A stretch of DNA of 64,000 nt from Lactobacillaceae bacterium AF64-9pH9TA (GTDB lineage: Bacteria; Bacillota; Bacilli; Lactobacillales; Lactobacillaceae): NCBI GenBank assembly GCA_027681045.1, contig JAQDCK010000001.1, positions 204,425 through 268,424 on the forward strand, written 5' to 3'. A program made the translations under genes and the position numbers. Under the pieces are notes generated by a model. It had not been told where the DNA came from. It did no database searches and worked only from the letters and a program-made list of their open reading frames with translations. Positions 56,862 to 64,000 of the stretch are shown piece by piece. Numbering within the stretch: position 1 is the stretch's first letter; each line of letters opens with the position of its first letter.

Positions 56862-58367
56862 ATGACAGTTTACAGCATCAACAAGGGAATCGGCTGGGCC
56901 TCCAGCGGGGTTGAATATGCCCAGGCCTACCGGGGCCAGGTCTTCCGCAAATTGGGAGTGAAGGCGAAGTTTATTTTTACCGACTGGATTGGCTATGAAA
57001 ATATTGCCCACTTGAGCCGGAATCTAGGCTTCAAGGACCGGGAAATCATCTGGCTGTACACCTTTTTCACTGACTTTGAAGTCCGGGCAGGCAGCTTTAC
57101 TTTAGACGACCTGGAAAAGGTCCTGCCGCCAATTCTGGAGCGCAAGCCCTTGAACAAGGCGGTCCGCTATATTTTTGCCAATGACTTTTGGGCTACGGCC
57201 TATTTGAAGGATTTGGGTTCGGGCATCGTTGACCGGGTGGAATACGTGTCCGGGGCCAATTTGGTCAGAAAGGACTATTACAGCTACGGCCGCTACTGCA
57301 GCGAGTTTTACGCTCCGGAAAGCAACCGGGCCAAGCTTTACCAGCGCCGTTTTTACAATGAAGACGGGACGGCAGTTTATGATGAAATAATCGATGGTGA
57401 CCATGAAATCTTCAAGTTCAAAGATGACATCTTGTACTCCAAACATGAGCTTTTGATCAAGATGTTGCGGGAATTGAATTTTTCCAAAAAAGACATCATC
57501 TTGATCGACCGGGCTGAAGACCAGGGCCAGGAAATTCTGGAAAACCGGGGCAAGGCCCGGGTGGGGACGATTGTCCACGCTGACCACTTCAGTGAAGCCG
57601 AGACCAATGACGCCACCATCCTTTGGAACAATTACTATGAGTATGAGTTCGAGCATGCTGACCAGATTGACTTTTATGTGACGGCGACTGACCTGCAAAA
57701 AGAGCTGATGGAAGAGCAGTTCTTAAAGTATAAGGGCAAAAAGCCTCAGATCTACGCGATTCCAGTGGGCAGCTTAAAAGAGCTGAAGAAGCCAGATTTT
57801 GCCTCCCGCCAGCCTTTCAGTCTGGTGACGGCGTCTCGACTGGCCAGTGAAAAGCATCTGGACTGGGCCATCCGGGCGGTGGCCAAAGCCAAGAAAGCCT
57901 TGCCGGAACTCAGCTTGGATATTTACGGGTCAGGTTCAGAGCGGACCATGCTGGAAGATGTGATCAAGGAAGTTGGAGCTGAGGACTATGTCCATTTAAA
58001 GGGACACCAGCAGATGGATGACATTTACCAGCACTACCGGGCCTATTTGACCTGTTCAACCAGCGAAGGCTTTGGTCTCACCTTGATGGAAGCAGTGGGG
58101 TCAGGCCTGGCCATGGTCGGTTTTGACGTCCGTTACGGCAACCCGACCTTTATCGCCGACGGGGAAAACGGCCTGCTTTTGCCATATGACCGGCTGGCAA
58201 CCGTGCCAGAGCATGTCAACGAAATGTCCCGGGCGATTGTCAAGCTTTTCTCATCAGACTTAGCCGCCATGTCAGAGAAATCTTATGAGATTGCCGGCAA
58301 GTATAAGGAGAAGCAGGTTGCCAAATTATGGAAAAAGGCCATAGAAAGTGAGCTGCACCGTGATTAA
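56862..58367 (+). CDS. gtfA: O-GlcNAc transferase catalytic subunit GtfA
   Basis: 501 residues. N-terminal MTVYSINKGIGWASSGVEYA is the GtfA hallmark. GT-B fold with the add-on beta-meander domain (VEYVSGANLVRKDYYSYGRY ... RRFYNEDGTAVYDEIIDG) and the retaining GT4 motif EGFGLTLMEAVGSGLAMVGF (E-x7-E). With GtfB it transfers GlcNAc to Ser/Thr of the serine-rich adhesin before export. Its end overlaps gtfB by eight bases. Confidence 0.93.
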   Translation: MTVYSINKGIGWASSGVEYAQAYRGQVFRKLGVKAKFIFTDWIGYENIAHLSRNLGFKDREIIWLYTFFTDFEVRAGSFTLDDLEKVLPPILERKPLNKAVRYIFANDFWATAYLKDLGSGIVDRVEYVSGANLVRKDYYSYGRYCSEFYAPESNRAKLYQRRFYNEDGTAVYDEIIDGDHEIFKFKDDILYSKHELLIKMLRELNFSKKDIILIDRAEDQGQEILENRGKARVGTIVHADHFSEAETNDATILWNNYYEYEFEHADQIDFYVTATDLQKELMEEQFLKYKGKKPQIYAIPVGSLKELKKPDFASRQPFSLVTASRLASEKHLDWAIRAVAKAKKALPELSLDIYGSGSERTMLEDVIKEVGAEDYVHLKGHQQMDDIYQHYRAYLTCSTSEGFGLTLMEAVGSGLAMVGFDVRYGNPTFIADGENGLLLPYDRLATVPEHVNEMSRAIVKLFSSDLAAMSEKSYEIAGKYKEKQVAKLWKKAIESELHRD

Positions 58368-59703
58368 TCTTTTCTTTGACTACAATCAAAAAAGCCAAGA
58401 CCTTGAGGGGTCGCTGAAACTGGCTGGTTACCAGCATCCAAGCGTGGTGATTCAAGACAACGGCTTTTTGCCAGAGGGCGTCGAATCACCCCTTAAGTAT
58501 TTTTTAGGCTTGGCTGGATCTGAATTTGCAGGCCGTCCCTGCTACTTTAACGAAATTGACCTGCCAGAATTCTGGGAAATCAAGGCGGACTCACAAGGCG
58601 GGGAAGTCCTGGATCATGGGCAAAAGCGGGCCAATATCCGCTACTGGAAAAACAACCGCCGCAGGCAGGTCAGCCAGGTTGAATGGTTGGATAAGTCCGG
58701 CCAGGTCCGGGTGATTGACCACTACAACCAGTGGGGCTGGAAATACGCGGTAACCAGCTGCGATAAAAGCGGCCGTCAGGCCATGACCAGCTATTTCGCC
58801 TCTAACGGCCAGGAAGTTTTGATTCAGAACCACTTGACCGGGGACTACACCTACAATCTTCCGGATGGGGGAATCTACAACTTCAAGAACATCAACCAGC
58901 TGACGGCATACTATCTGGAAGAAGCAGATTTTGACCTGGATGAAGTCATCTTCAATTCCCTAGGCAACTGCCTTTTTACATTGATCCAGTTAAAGAAGAA
59001 GCCGTCCCGCAACCTCCTTTTCTGGCAGGAAATCAGCCAAGGGTCGGTACCAGAAAACATGCTTTATCTTCTGGAAGACAACTTGCCAGGTGGCCGGGTG
59101 ATTGTCCAAGACAGGGCTGAATATGAAAAGATTACCGGCCAGCTGGACCGGCAAGTGGCAGAGAAGGTCAACTTCCTGGGGATGGTTTACCCGTTCAAGC
59201 GGGAAAACCAGGCCAGAAAACGGGCTTTGATTTTGACTAATTCCGACCAAATCGAGTGCCTCAAGCAGCTGGTTGAAGGCTTGCCGGACTGGCACTATGA
59301 CATTGCCGCTGTCACGGAAATGTCCGGCCGGCTGATGAATTTTGGCCATTATGAAAACGTGGCCCTCTATCCGGTGGCCAGAAACAAGGACGTTGCCCGC
59401 CTGCTGGAAGAAGATGACCTCTATTTGGATATCAACTATGCTAATGAAATTTTGCAGGCCGGCCGGCAGGCTTTTGAAAACCGCCTTTTGCTTTTGGCCT
59501 TCAGAGATACCTTGCATTCGCCGGAATACGTGGCAGCGAAGAATATTTTCGCGGCCAGGGATGCGGCAGGGATGATTGCCACAATTAAAGATTTATCAGA
59601 TCCTAAAGAATATGCCCGCCTGCTTAGCTTGCAAGAAGACCATGCCGGGTCAGAAACGGTTGAGCATTTCCGGGAAATTTTGGCAAAGAGCCTGCAAGAA
59701 TAA
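58360..59703 (+). CDS. gtfB: GtfB, substrate-binding partner of GtfA
   Basis: 447 residues from a GTG at 58360; another in-frame GTG at 58348 would add four residues, but INLFFDYNQKSQDLEGSLKL AGYQHPSVVIQDNGFLP matches the family from this point. GtfB has a GT-B-like fold without catalysis and holds the acceptor serine-rich region. Last gene of the operon before a terminator. Confidence 0.9.
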   Translation: MINLFFDYNQKSQDLEGSLKLAGYQHPSVVIQDNGFLPEGVESPLKYFLGLAGSEFAGRPCYFNEIDLPEFWEIKADSQGGEVLDHGQKRANIRYWKNNRRRQVSQVEWLDKSGQVRVIDHYNQWGWKYAVTSCDKSGRQAMTSYFASNGQEVLIQNHLTGDYTYNLPDGGIYNFKNINQLTAYYLEEADFDLDEVIFNSLGNCLFTLIQLKKKPSRNLLFWQEISQGSVPENMLYLLEDNLPGGRVIVQDRAEYEKITGQLDRQVAEKVNFLGMVYPFKRENQARKRALILTNSDQIECLKQLVEGLPDWHYDIAAVTEMSGRLMNFGHYENVALYPVARNKDVARLLEEDDLYLDINYANEILQAGRQAFENRLLLLAFRDTLHSPEYVAAKNIFAARDAAGMIATIKDLSDPKEYARLLSLQEDHAGSETVEHFREILAKSLQE

Positions 59704-59709
59704 TGTTTT

Positions 59710-59736
59710 AAGTCCGCTGAAAAAGCGGGCTTTTTT
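59710..59736 (+). terminator. Terminator of the accessory Sec operon
   Basis: AAGTCCGC / GCGGGCTT (one wobble), loop TGAAAAA, then TTTT. It separates the export and glycosylation genes from the adhesin gene. Confidence 0.82.
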
Positions 59737-59804
59737 GATAGCGCTAAAACACTTGAAATAATAGTTTTTTTGTAAATACCTTTTACTAATTGCCCTAGTG
59801 GTCG

Positions 59805-59989
59805 TGTTATAATTAATAAACAAAAGCCCATTTTTAACTTGTTGGCCGGACGGACGGTTTTACAGCGATTTAACTGGTTGTTGCAAAAATTTTTCCGGCG
59901 TTTTTGAGACGATCGGGCATAAAAAGATAACACTTTAAATATAACAAAACGTACATAATTTGCTTATGATTTACCTACAAAGTTATAAG
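59805..59989 (+). promoter_or_regulatory. Candidate promoters of the serine-rich adhesin gene
   Basis: An extended -10 TGT-TATAAT (TATAAT at 59808-59813) would give a leader of about 205 bases; TTGCTT (59960-59965) - 18 - TATAAG (59984-59989) would give one of about 30 bases. The 290-base gap 59737-60026 holds no gene. A nine-codon ORF (ATG 60020) overlaps the start. Confidence 0.55.
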
Positions 59990-60026
59990 CAACTATTTAA
60001 ACGCGAGCATTGGGAGTTGATGAAAG

Positions 60027-63000
60027 ATGTCGAAGTCCAAGAAAGATAAGCAGGTAAAGAGAATGGTCCACTTCTCGGCAAAAGCCAAGGAAGCCATCAA
60101 GAAAGAGGAGAAGGACAGCAAGCGGAAGCTGAATAAGGAGAACGCGGTTAATGCCAATACTCGCGCGGCGTTAAAGGGGATCACTGCTTTAGGAGCCTTT
60201 GCCGGCGGGACAGCGGCTGCCAATGCCTTGATTGACAACAAGGCATTTGGGATCACTTCCCAGGTTGAGGCGGCGGATAACGCGAACAAGGATACGGCCA
60301 GCTTGAACTTTGTTGAAATTAGTTCCAATGAGAACGTTAACGAGTCCTCTCAGTCAGATACTTTGAGCCAAAGCCAGAGCCAGTCCAAGCCGCAGTCCTA
60401 CGCTGATTCAAGTACGGCCAACCAGACCCAGAGTGAGTCGCAGACTGAGTCCCAGACAAATTCTCAAACTGAATCAGCCAACTCAAGCCAGTCAGAATCT
60501 ACTAGCAAAGTTGCCAACAAGTCTGCCTCTGAATCAAAGTCAGAGTCCCTGTCGACATCAGAAACGGAATCTGAAACTCAGAGCGAAGGTAGCCAGAGTC
60601 AGACGGCCAAGGCTAAAGCCAATATCAAGCGTTTTGCTGCCCGTTCTGCTGCCATACCGTCAAATGAGTTAAACACGACTAACGTGAGTCCGGCAGAAAG
60701 CCAGGACAGCCAGCAGACCAGTACGGAGGCTTCAGCTTCCCAGTCTGTTTCTGAAAGCGTAGAGCAGCAAGCTTCTATTGACCGGTCCCAGTCAGTCAGC
60801 GCCTCAGAAGAAGCCAGTCTGTCAGCTTCAGCCAGCGAGTCAGCCGCGGTTGTTGAATATAACAGCAACTTGCAGGTCGCCCAGGCAGAAGCAAGCAAGA
60901 CCCAGCTGCAAACACTGTCAACGACCAAGTACTTTAGCAATAGCGTTGACAGCGGCAAGATTAGCGAACAAGACAACGATACAAACACTAATATCATTTA
61001 CGGCAATTACCGCTTTTACTACTACACCGGCGGCTACAGCGGCACTGGGACCAACATGAGCCAGACGACGGTTGGCTTTGATGCCCAGACCGGGAAGACC
61101 ACCTACTTGATTGAGGTCAACCCGGCGGGGACTGCTGAAGGCACGCAAACTGTAACGATCTCCGGCTTAAATGACGGTGCTTCTGTCAAGGTTTACAGGG
61201 TGGAAGCCAGCCACTTGAGCCAGCTAGATGTTAACACGGTCATCGACCAACTGGATGACCAGGATAACTTCCGCCAAGTTAGCGTGGATGCTAATGTTTC
61301 AAATGGTCAGACTAACTTTAGCGTTGACACTGACTATTGGTATTTTAATCGGGGTTACTACTCATATGTAGCAGTCGTTGAGAACGCGACGGGCCTTACA
61401 ACGGCCAGTGAAGTAACGACGACTGTGCAGCAAGATTACCAGACTGCCGGGATAACGACGACTTTTGATGCTAGCCAGTATCAAGCTGACAGTGAGTCTA
61501 TGTCAACGGAGGCATCGGGCTCAATTAAAGATAGCTTGTCGACTTCTGTGTCAGAGCATGAGTCTCAGTCTAAGTCAGTCAGCGCGGTTGCTTCTGAGAG
61601 CCAATCTTCAAGCAAGAGCCTGTCTGAAAGTGAAAGTCAGGCAATTAGCCAGTCAGAATCAAGCAGCATCTCAAAAAAGAAAGCAGACAGCTTGTCTGTT
61701 TCAGCCAGCTTGAGTACTTCTGCTTTAGAAAGCGAGTCTTTAAGCAAGAGCCTGTCTAAAAGCGAAAGTCAGTCAGTAGCAACTAGTCTTTCAGAAAGTG
61801 AACTGGCGAAAAAAGATGCTGAAGCCAGCTTGAGCCTGCAGGACAGGGATGCATCACTTTTGGCAAGCAAGGAAGACGCGGAAGATGCTTCAGAGAGCGC
61901 TAGCGCGTCAACCAGCACCAGTCTGTCAGAATCAGCAGATTCAGCACATTCAGTTAGCGCGTCAGAATCTTTGTCTAAAGAAGAAGCCAGCGAATCAGAG
62001 AGAATATCAGCAAGCACTTCCGCGGTTGCGTCCGCGTCAGCTTCTGTTTCAAAATCACTCTCACAATCAGTTAGAGAATCTGAAAGCACCAGCAGATCAA
62101 GAGCTGAAAACTACTCCCTAAGTGTTGCGGACTCCATGAGCACTTTGGCCAGCCAGACGGCAGCCAACAAGGGCTTCTTGCTGTACGAAAAGAAAATTAC
62201 AAGCATCACTGACAATCCTTACGGAGCAAAAACTCTGTCAGACTTGAAGGGTTATATGAACCTTTCAACCGGGGTTATTACTTGGGAAGTAACTTACCAG
62301 CCGAAGAACCAATCAGGTCAGGATGCATACTTTGGTTTCTTTGTAAACAGCATGTCGGGTTTGGAAAAGGCTGACAACATTACTGTTTACTCAAATGCTT
62401 CTGGCGCGGTAGTTGCAGCTTACAGCTCGAGCAGCAGCAACAACACTCTTTATAATGTCAACAATACGTTTAGGAACAGGGATTGGGGCGGCAAGCAGGC
62501 GCTGGGCTTCAACGTAAATAGCAGCCATGTTGACGACAGCAGATTTATTGGGAACCGTTATTATGGGGATGCCTACACGACAAGCAACAAGATTGATACG
62601 TCAAGCGGGGTAGTAGTTACTTTTACCACTAAGATCCCAACTGATAACTTGAGTGAATTTGCCACAATTGTTAACAACGTCCTCGTTGAAGTTCAAGCAG
62701 ACGAAAGTGCAACTTCATCTGTTGTCCACGCTACTGGTGCTGAACGAAACTCTGGGCAACATAACCTGGGTGCCATCATGGCGGGTTACAAGAACTCCTA
62801 CATTAAGGAGGGTTTTGACAATTCCAACAGTGAAGCTCAGTCTCAGTCAGTTAGCCGGTCAACATCTGAAGCACAAAGCAAGTCAGAAGAAGCTGAACGC
62901 AGCAAGTCAGTTTCAACTAAGCAAAGTGAAGAAGACCGCCGTAGTGACAGCCGGTCCAAATCATTGGACGAAAGCTCATCAGAGTCAGCATCTAGAAGTG

Positions 63001-64000
63001 AATTAGCATCTAAGTCTGCTGAAGAATCGGCTTCGATCAGCGAATTTAAGAGCACGAGCAGATCACTTTCCAGAAGCGAATCCCGTTCCAAGCGTGACTT
63101 AGTTTCCAACTCTATTTCAGAGAGCAAGTCCTTGTCGACCTCACTGAGCGATTCAATTGCTAAGTCAGAATCTGAAAGCATCAGTGAAGAAGCAAGCAAG
63201 AGCGAATCTGTCAGAGCTAGTGAATCAGCTAGCCTGAGCAAGAGTGCATACGAATCGACTAGCAGCTCACAATCAGAAAGCCTGTCAAGAAGTCTCGCAT
63301 CAGAATCTGACAGTAAAAAGGCAGAAAGCGACTCAATTTCAGTATCACAAAGCATAAGTCAGCAGATTTCTGAAAGCGAAAGTGCGTCTAAGAGTGCTTC
63401 TGAGGCTAGTGAATCAGCATCCAAGTCACTTAGTGAATCTAAGTCAACTAGCTTGAGTCAATCGGTTTCAACTTCTCAAAAATTAAGTGAATCTGTAGCT
63501 GCTTCAAAGAGTGCGAGTGAATCAGAATCGGCCGCTCTCAGCCAAAGCCTGTCTACTGCGGTTAGCCAAAGCAAGTCAACTAGCCAAAGCGTTTTAGCCA
63601 GTGCTTCGACTTCTAAATCTCTCAGCCAAAGCCAGTCAGCAGAACAATCTAAGAGCAAGTCTGAATCACTTAGCAAGAGCAAATCTGTTAGTGCTTCTAT
63701 CAGCCAGTCTGAATCTGAGTCTGCAAGCACTAGCCTGAGTGAAGAAATTTCCAAGGTAAAGTCTGAGTACGAGTCGGACTCTAACAAGGTTTCAGAGAGA
63801 TTGAGTACGATTGAATCAGCCAGCTTGTCAACCGCAATTTCTAAGAGCACGATCAGCAGCGAAGAAGCTTCTAAGAAGCTCTCAGAAATGCTAAGCCAAT
63901 CGACTTCATTCTCTGAAAAGATCAGTAAGTCGATTAGTGAGTCTAAGAGTGAGAGTGAGTCTGCAAGTACTTCAGCGTCAACCAGTGCAAGCACTTCAGC
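60027..64000 (+). CDS. Serine-rich repeat glycoprotein adhesin (3' end beyond window)
   Basis: Open from ATG 60027 to the last base, at least 1324 residues with no stop; an in-frame TGA two codons upstream fixes the start, with GGGAG ten bases before it. Residues 1-82 are the long accessory-Sec signal: basic N-region (KSKKDKQVKRM, KKEEKDSKRKLNKEN), glycine-containing hydrophobic core GITALGAFAGGTAAANAL (51-68), cleavage near SQVEA-ADN. Then serine-rich spacer 1 (about 107-273), non-repeat module 1 (274-487, Tyr-rich: FYYYTGGYSGTG), spacer 2 (488-692), non-repeat module 2 (693-931: KGFLLYEKKITSITDNPYGA, GVITWEVTYQP, DAYFGFFVNSMSGLEK), and spacer 3 (932 onward, Ser-x dipeptides with x = E, K, R, Q, A, L, T). 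Expected: glycosylation by GtfA/GtfB, export by SecA2/SecY2, sortase anchoring. An LPXTG tail cannot be seen. Confidence 0.93.
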   Translation, partial: MSKSKKDKQVKRMVHFSAKAKEAIKKEEKDSKRKLNKENAVNANTRAALKGITALGAFAGGTAAANALIDNKAFGITSQVEAADNANKDTASLNFVEISSNENVNESSQSDTLSQSQSQSKPQSYADSSTANQTQSESQTESQTNSQTESANSSQSESTSKVANKSASESKSESLSTSETESETQSEGSQSQTAKAKANIKRFAARSAAIPSNELNTTNVSPAESQDSQQTSTEASASQSVSESVEQQASIDRSQSVSASEEASLSASASESAAVVEYNSNLQVAQAEASKTQLQTLSTTKYFSNSVDSGKISEQDNDTNTNIIYGNYRFYYYTGGYSGTGTNMSQTTVGFDAQTGKTTYLIEVNPAGTAEGTQTVTISGLNDGASVKVYRVEASHLSQLDVNTVIDQLDDQDNFRQVSVDANVSNGQTNFSVDTDYWYFNRGYYSYVAVVENATGLTTASEVTTTVQQDYQTAGITTTFDASQYQADSESMSTEASGSIKDSLSTSVSEHESQSKSVSAVASESQSSSKSLSESESQAISQSESSSISKKKADSLSVSASLSTSALESESLSKSLSKSESQSVATSLSESELAKKDAEASLSLQDRDASLLASKEDAEDASESASASTSTSLSESADSAHSVSASESLSKEEASESERISASTSAVASASASVSKSLSQSVRESESTSRSRAENYSLSVADSMSTLASQTAANKGFLLYEKKITSITDNPYGAKTLSDLKGYMNLSTGVITWEVTYQPKNQSGQDAYFGFFVNSMSGLEKADNITVYSNASGAVVAAYSSSSSNNTLYNVNNTFRNRDWGGKQALGFNVNSSHVDDSRFIGNRYYGDAYTTSNKIDTSSGVVVTFTTKIPTDNLSEFATIVNNVLVEVQADESATSSVVHATGAERNSGQHNLGAIMAGYKNSYIKEGFDNSNSEAQSQSVSRSTSEAQSKSEEAERSKSVSTKQSEEDRRSDSRSKSLDESSSESASRSELASKSAEESASISEFKSTSRSLSRSESRSKRDLVSNSISESKSLSTSLSDSIAKSESESISEEASKSESVRASESASLSKSAYESTSSSQSESLSRSLASESDSKKAESDSISVSQSISQQISESESASKSASEASESASKSLSESKSTSLSQSVSTSQKLSESVAASKSASESESAALSQSLSTAVSQSKSTSQSVLASASTSKSLSQSQSAEQSKSKSESLSKSKSVSASISQSESESASTSLSEEISKVKSEYESDSNKVSERLSTIESASLSTAISKSTISSEEASKKLSEMLSQSTSFSEKISKSISESKSESESASTSASTSASTS
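60345..64000 (+). repeat. Serine-rich repeat regions (three blocks)
   Basis: Low-complexity Ser-x repeats at 60345-60845, 61488-62102 and 62820-64000 (continuing). Ser codons mix TCA, TCT, AGC, AGT, TCG and TCC, so the protein repeat is much stronger than the DNA repeat. Confidence 0.9.

Noticed and set aside
61769..63994. Long minus-strand open frames (Leu/Asp/Ser/Ala-rich) opposite the adhesin
   Set aside because: They are the complement of Ser-x codons, lack ribosome sites, and lie wholly within a convincing plus-strand gene.
60345..64000. CRISPR-like or minisatellite array
   Set aside because: There are no fixed-length DNA repeats with unique spacers; repetition is at protein level only.

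Overview
The window is one continuous stretch of chromosome from a lactobacillus, most likely of the Lactobacillus delbrueckii group. This is inferred from the Gram-positive housekeeping gene order, strong AGGAGG-type ribosome binding sites, DnaK/enolase/HslUV/RbgA proteins of lactobacillus type, and base composition near one half G+C, which is high for lactobacilli. There is no transposase, prophage, CRISPR array or rRNA; one tRNA (Gln, UUG) is present.

Layout. 1-9150: heat-shock operon end (grpE partial, dnaK, dnaJ), then lepA, a class A sortase, recJ and apt, the last four overlapping one another. 9150-13020: metal-responsive ArsR repressor divergent from a cation diffusion facilitator, a branched-chain aminotransferase with an elaborate upstream region, and an AI-2E-type permease. 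13100-21160: proton-pump-like P-type ATPase divergent from a LysR regulator, a polar amino-acid ABC transporter with a long leader, a small orphan transcription unit, and enolase. 21300-33300: two DegV proteins, a PAP2 phosphatase, an unrecognised 274-residue protein, a LysR regulator, a heterodimeric ABC exporter, a YitT protein, cca, haemolysin III and a YozE protein. 33300-42580: the conserved block rbgA-rnhB-dprA-topA-trmFO-xerC-hslV-hslU. 42600-49110: an aldose-epimerase-like protein, a secreted basic protein made of five Rib-like repeats, a zinc-ribbon protein, tRNA-Gln, lysA and a class I aminotransferase.

49290-64000 is the most distinctive region. It is a complete accessory Sec and glycosylation operon (secY2-asp1-asp2-asp3-secA2-small membrane protein-gtfA-gtfB, nearly all overlapping or a few bases apart, closed by a terminator), followed by its own substrate: a serine-rich repeat adhesin starting at 60027 and still open at the window edge (at least 1324 residues). 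By analogy with streptococcal systems, GtfA/GtfB glycosylate the adhesin in the cytosol, Asp1-3 modify and deliver it, and SecA2/SecY2 export it. The sortase at 5604 would then anchor it if the unseen C-terminus carries LPXTG. The adhesin is unusual in having two different non-repeat modules separated by serine-rich spacers.

Other points worth a look are a candidate leader peptide (MRTRTYHYRT) in the transporter 5' leader, a promoter-to-terminator unit at 19187-19483, interleaved repeats upstream of the aminotransferase gene, a metal operator at 9509-9567, and a perfect 20-bp tandem duplication across the dprA stop codon.
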